From NCBI GenBank assembly GCA_964490705.1, contig CAZBCG010000007.1:109150-173149 (forward strand): a stretch of DNA of 64,000 nt, given 5' to 3'. Position numbers and translations under genes: made by a program. Below, piece after piece: positions 63,154 through 64,000 of the stretch; within the stretch, counting starts at the first letter, position 1, and every line of letters begins with the position of its first letter. Below the pieces are notes generated by a model. It had not been told where the DNA came from. It did not search any database and saw only the letters and a list, made by a program, of their open reading frames with translations. The DNA is from Fodinibius sp964490705 (GTDB lineage: Bacteria; Bacteroidota; Rhodothermia; Balneolales; Balneolaceae).

Positions 63154-63720
63154 TCAAGTTGCAGGTTCTACCTGGTTCACATCAACTTCAACCGGGGTCT
63201 TTCGACCGAAAATACTTACCAGAACACGTAGTTTGAGTTTATCAGTATTAACCTCTTGTACGGTTCCGTCAAAATCCTTAAATGGTCCATCAATAACATT
63301 TACAATATCTCCTTCATCATACGGGATTTCAATCTTACCTCCCTGTTCGGTTGCCTCTTCGCTATCCTTTACACGGCCGAGAATTCTGTTCACTTCCGAC
63401 TTGCGAAGCGGCTTGGGAACATGCTGACTCTTTCCCGTCTTTAAAAAACCAATTGTTGAAGGAGCACCTTGAATAAGATTATTTACTTCTTCATCATAAA
63501 TTGTTTTTAGCAGGATATATCCCGGAAAGAAATTCTTTTCGCGCGTTTTCTTTTTTCCGGAACGGATCTCAATAACAGTCTCAGTGGGAATTAAGACCTC
63601 ACTGATCTTGTCTTCCAGCCCCTGCATCTCAATCTCGCGATCTAAATACCGCTTAACCTTTTTCTCGTGGCTGGAAAAGACACGAACCACATACCATTTA
63701 TGCTGATCTTCTTGTGCCAT
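63154..63720 (-). CDS. nusG: transcription elongation factor NusG
   Basis: This 188-residue protein has the NGN domain (WYVVRVFSSHEKKVKRYL, FFPGYILL) and a C-terminal KOW domain (DIVNVIDGPFKDFDGTV). It starts one base inside the secE stop (overlapping TAATG). NusG stabilises elongation and couples to Rho or ribosomes. Confidence 0.96.
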   Translation of the reverse strand: MAQEDQHKWYVVRVFSSHEKKVKRYLDREIEMQGLEDKISEVLIPTETVIEIRSGKKKTREKNFFPGYILLKTIYDEEVNNLIQGAPSTIGFLKTGKSQHVPKPLRKSEVNRILGRVKDSEEATEQGGKIEIPYDEGDIVNVIDGPFKDFDGTVQEVNTDKLKLRVLVSIFGRKTPVEVDVNQVEPAT

Positions 63721-63902
63721 TATTGATAAATTGCTTCTAATACCGTGCTATAAACCTGATCTACCGCAAAAATAAATGCTGATAGTATTATAGTGAAAAC
63801 GACCACAATAATTGTATAGTCCACCAGCTCTTCCTGATCGGGCCAAGAGACTTTTTTCATCTCTTTGCGGACATCTTCAATAAATTCTTTAATCTTATCC
63901 AT
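63720..63902 (-). CDS. secE: protein translocase subunit SecE
   Basis: This 60-residue protein has an amphipathic N-terminus (FIEDVRKEMKKVSWPDQEEL) and one membrane helix (TIIVVVFTIILSAFIFAVDQ). I start at ATG 63902; a longer frame would run into the tRNA-Trp. It is essential for the SecY channel. tRNA-Trp precedes it by 26 bp. Confidence 0.93.
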   Translation of the reverse strand: MDKIKEFIEDVRKEMKKVSWPDQEELVDYTIIVVVFTIILSAFIFAVDQVYSTVLEAIYQ

Positions 63903-63928
63903 GTATATATAAATCAGTTCAATACTTG

Positions 63929-64000
<72 letters not shown>

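Overview
This window looks like a chromosomal segment of a pigmented Gram-negative bacterium of the Bacteroidota/Rhodothermota-Balneolota type. The evidence is several lipoproteins with Bacteroidota-style signal peptides, three tandem TonB transducers of the Bacteroidota type (YPEMARKAG-like C-terminal domains), carotenoid genes (CrtZ and CrtI types), a ProRS without the bacterial editing insert, a DUF1015-serC pair, few Shine-Dalgarno sequences, and a TTG-N19-TAnnTTTG promoter in front of the integrase. The phylum is an inference from gene content; I see no rRNA.

Layout. 1-20.0 kb is mostly core: a truncated putative anti-sigma-like gene, a thioredoxin-fold lipoprotein, a NagZ-type glycosidase, DinB-like protein, CrtZ-type hydroxylase, a UmuD homologue that has lost its protease dyad, TetR plus ABC1 kinase, hflKC, a membrane SpoIIE/PP2C phosphatase, bacilliredoxin, superoxide dismutase, an SthA-like transhydrogenase, aspS, a NarL-type response regulator and an M23-like protein. 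20.09-28.16 kb is an AT-rich integrated element in the 3' end of a tRNA-CAU gene. It is bounded by a 21-bp direct repeat and carries a tyrosine integrase, an unknown partner, four iterons, an excisionase-like HTH protein, a hairpin-rich region followed by a small HUH-type Rep protein, two small zinc-binding proteins, and a cargo of RloA/RloB (AbiL-like) plus a modification-reader/HNH nuclease broken by one in-frame stop, and a two-TM protein. 28.6-43.9 kb returns to core genes: proS, a PAP2-like gene broken by a stop, nnr, vanZ-like, three tonB copies with a recent gene-conversion tract, NUDIX, DUF1844, DUF1015-serC, rhomboid, tRNA-Thr, a sigma/anti-sigma pair, rlpA, crtI and a small transaldolase. 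44.2-51.8 kb is an efflux operon with one lipoprotein adaptor and two different RND pumps. 52.5-64 kb is the classic tRNA-Trp-secE-nusG-rplKAJL-rpoBC transcription/translation operon on the minus strand.

Themes. Redox and stress defence (bacilliredoxin, SOD, transhydrogenase, metabolite repair), envelope maintenance (HflKC, RlpA, NagZ-like, rhomboid, TonB, RND) and mobile defence cargo dominate. Dispersed REP-like palindromes (often as inverted pairs about 105-110 bp long) sit in several convergent or post-operon gaps. The most interesting part is the 8-kb element: its hairpin array beside the HUH Rep gene suggests a replication or transfer origin, its ends carry matched 11-bp-spaced tandem repeats, and it seems to supply a replacement terminator for the tRNA it disrupts.
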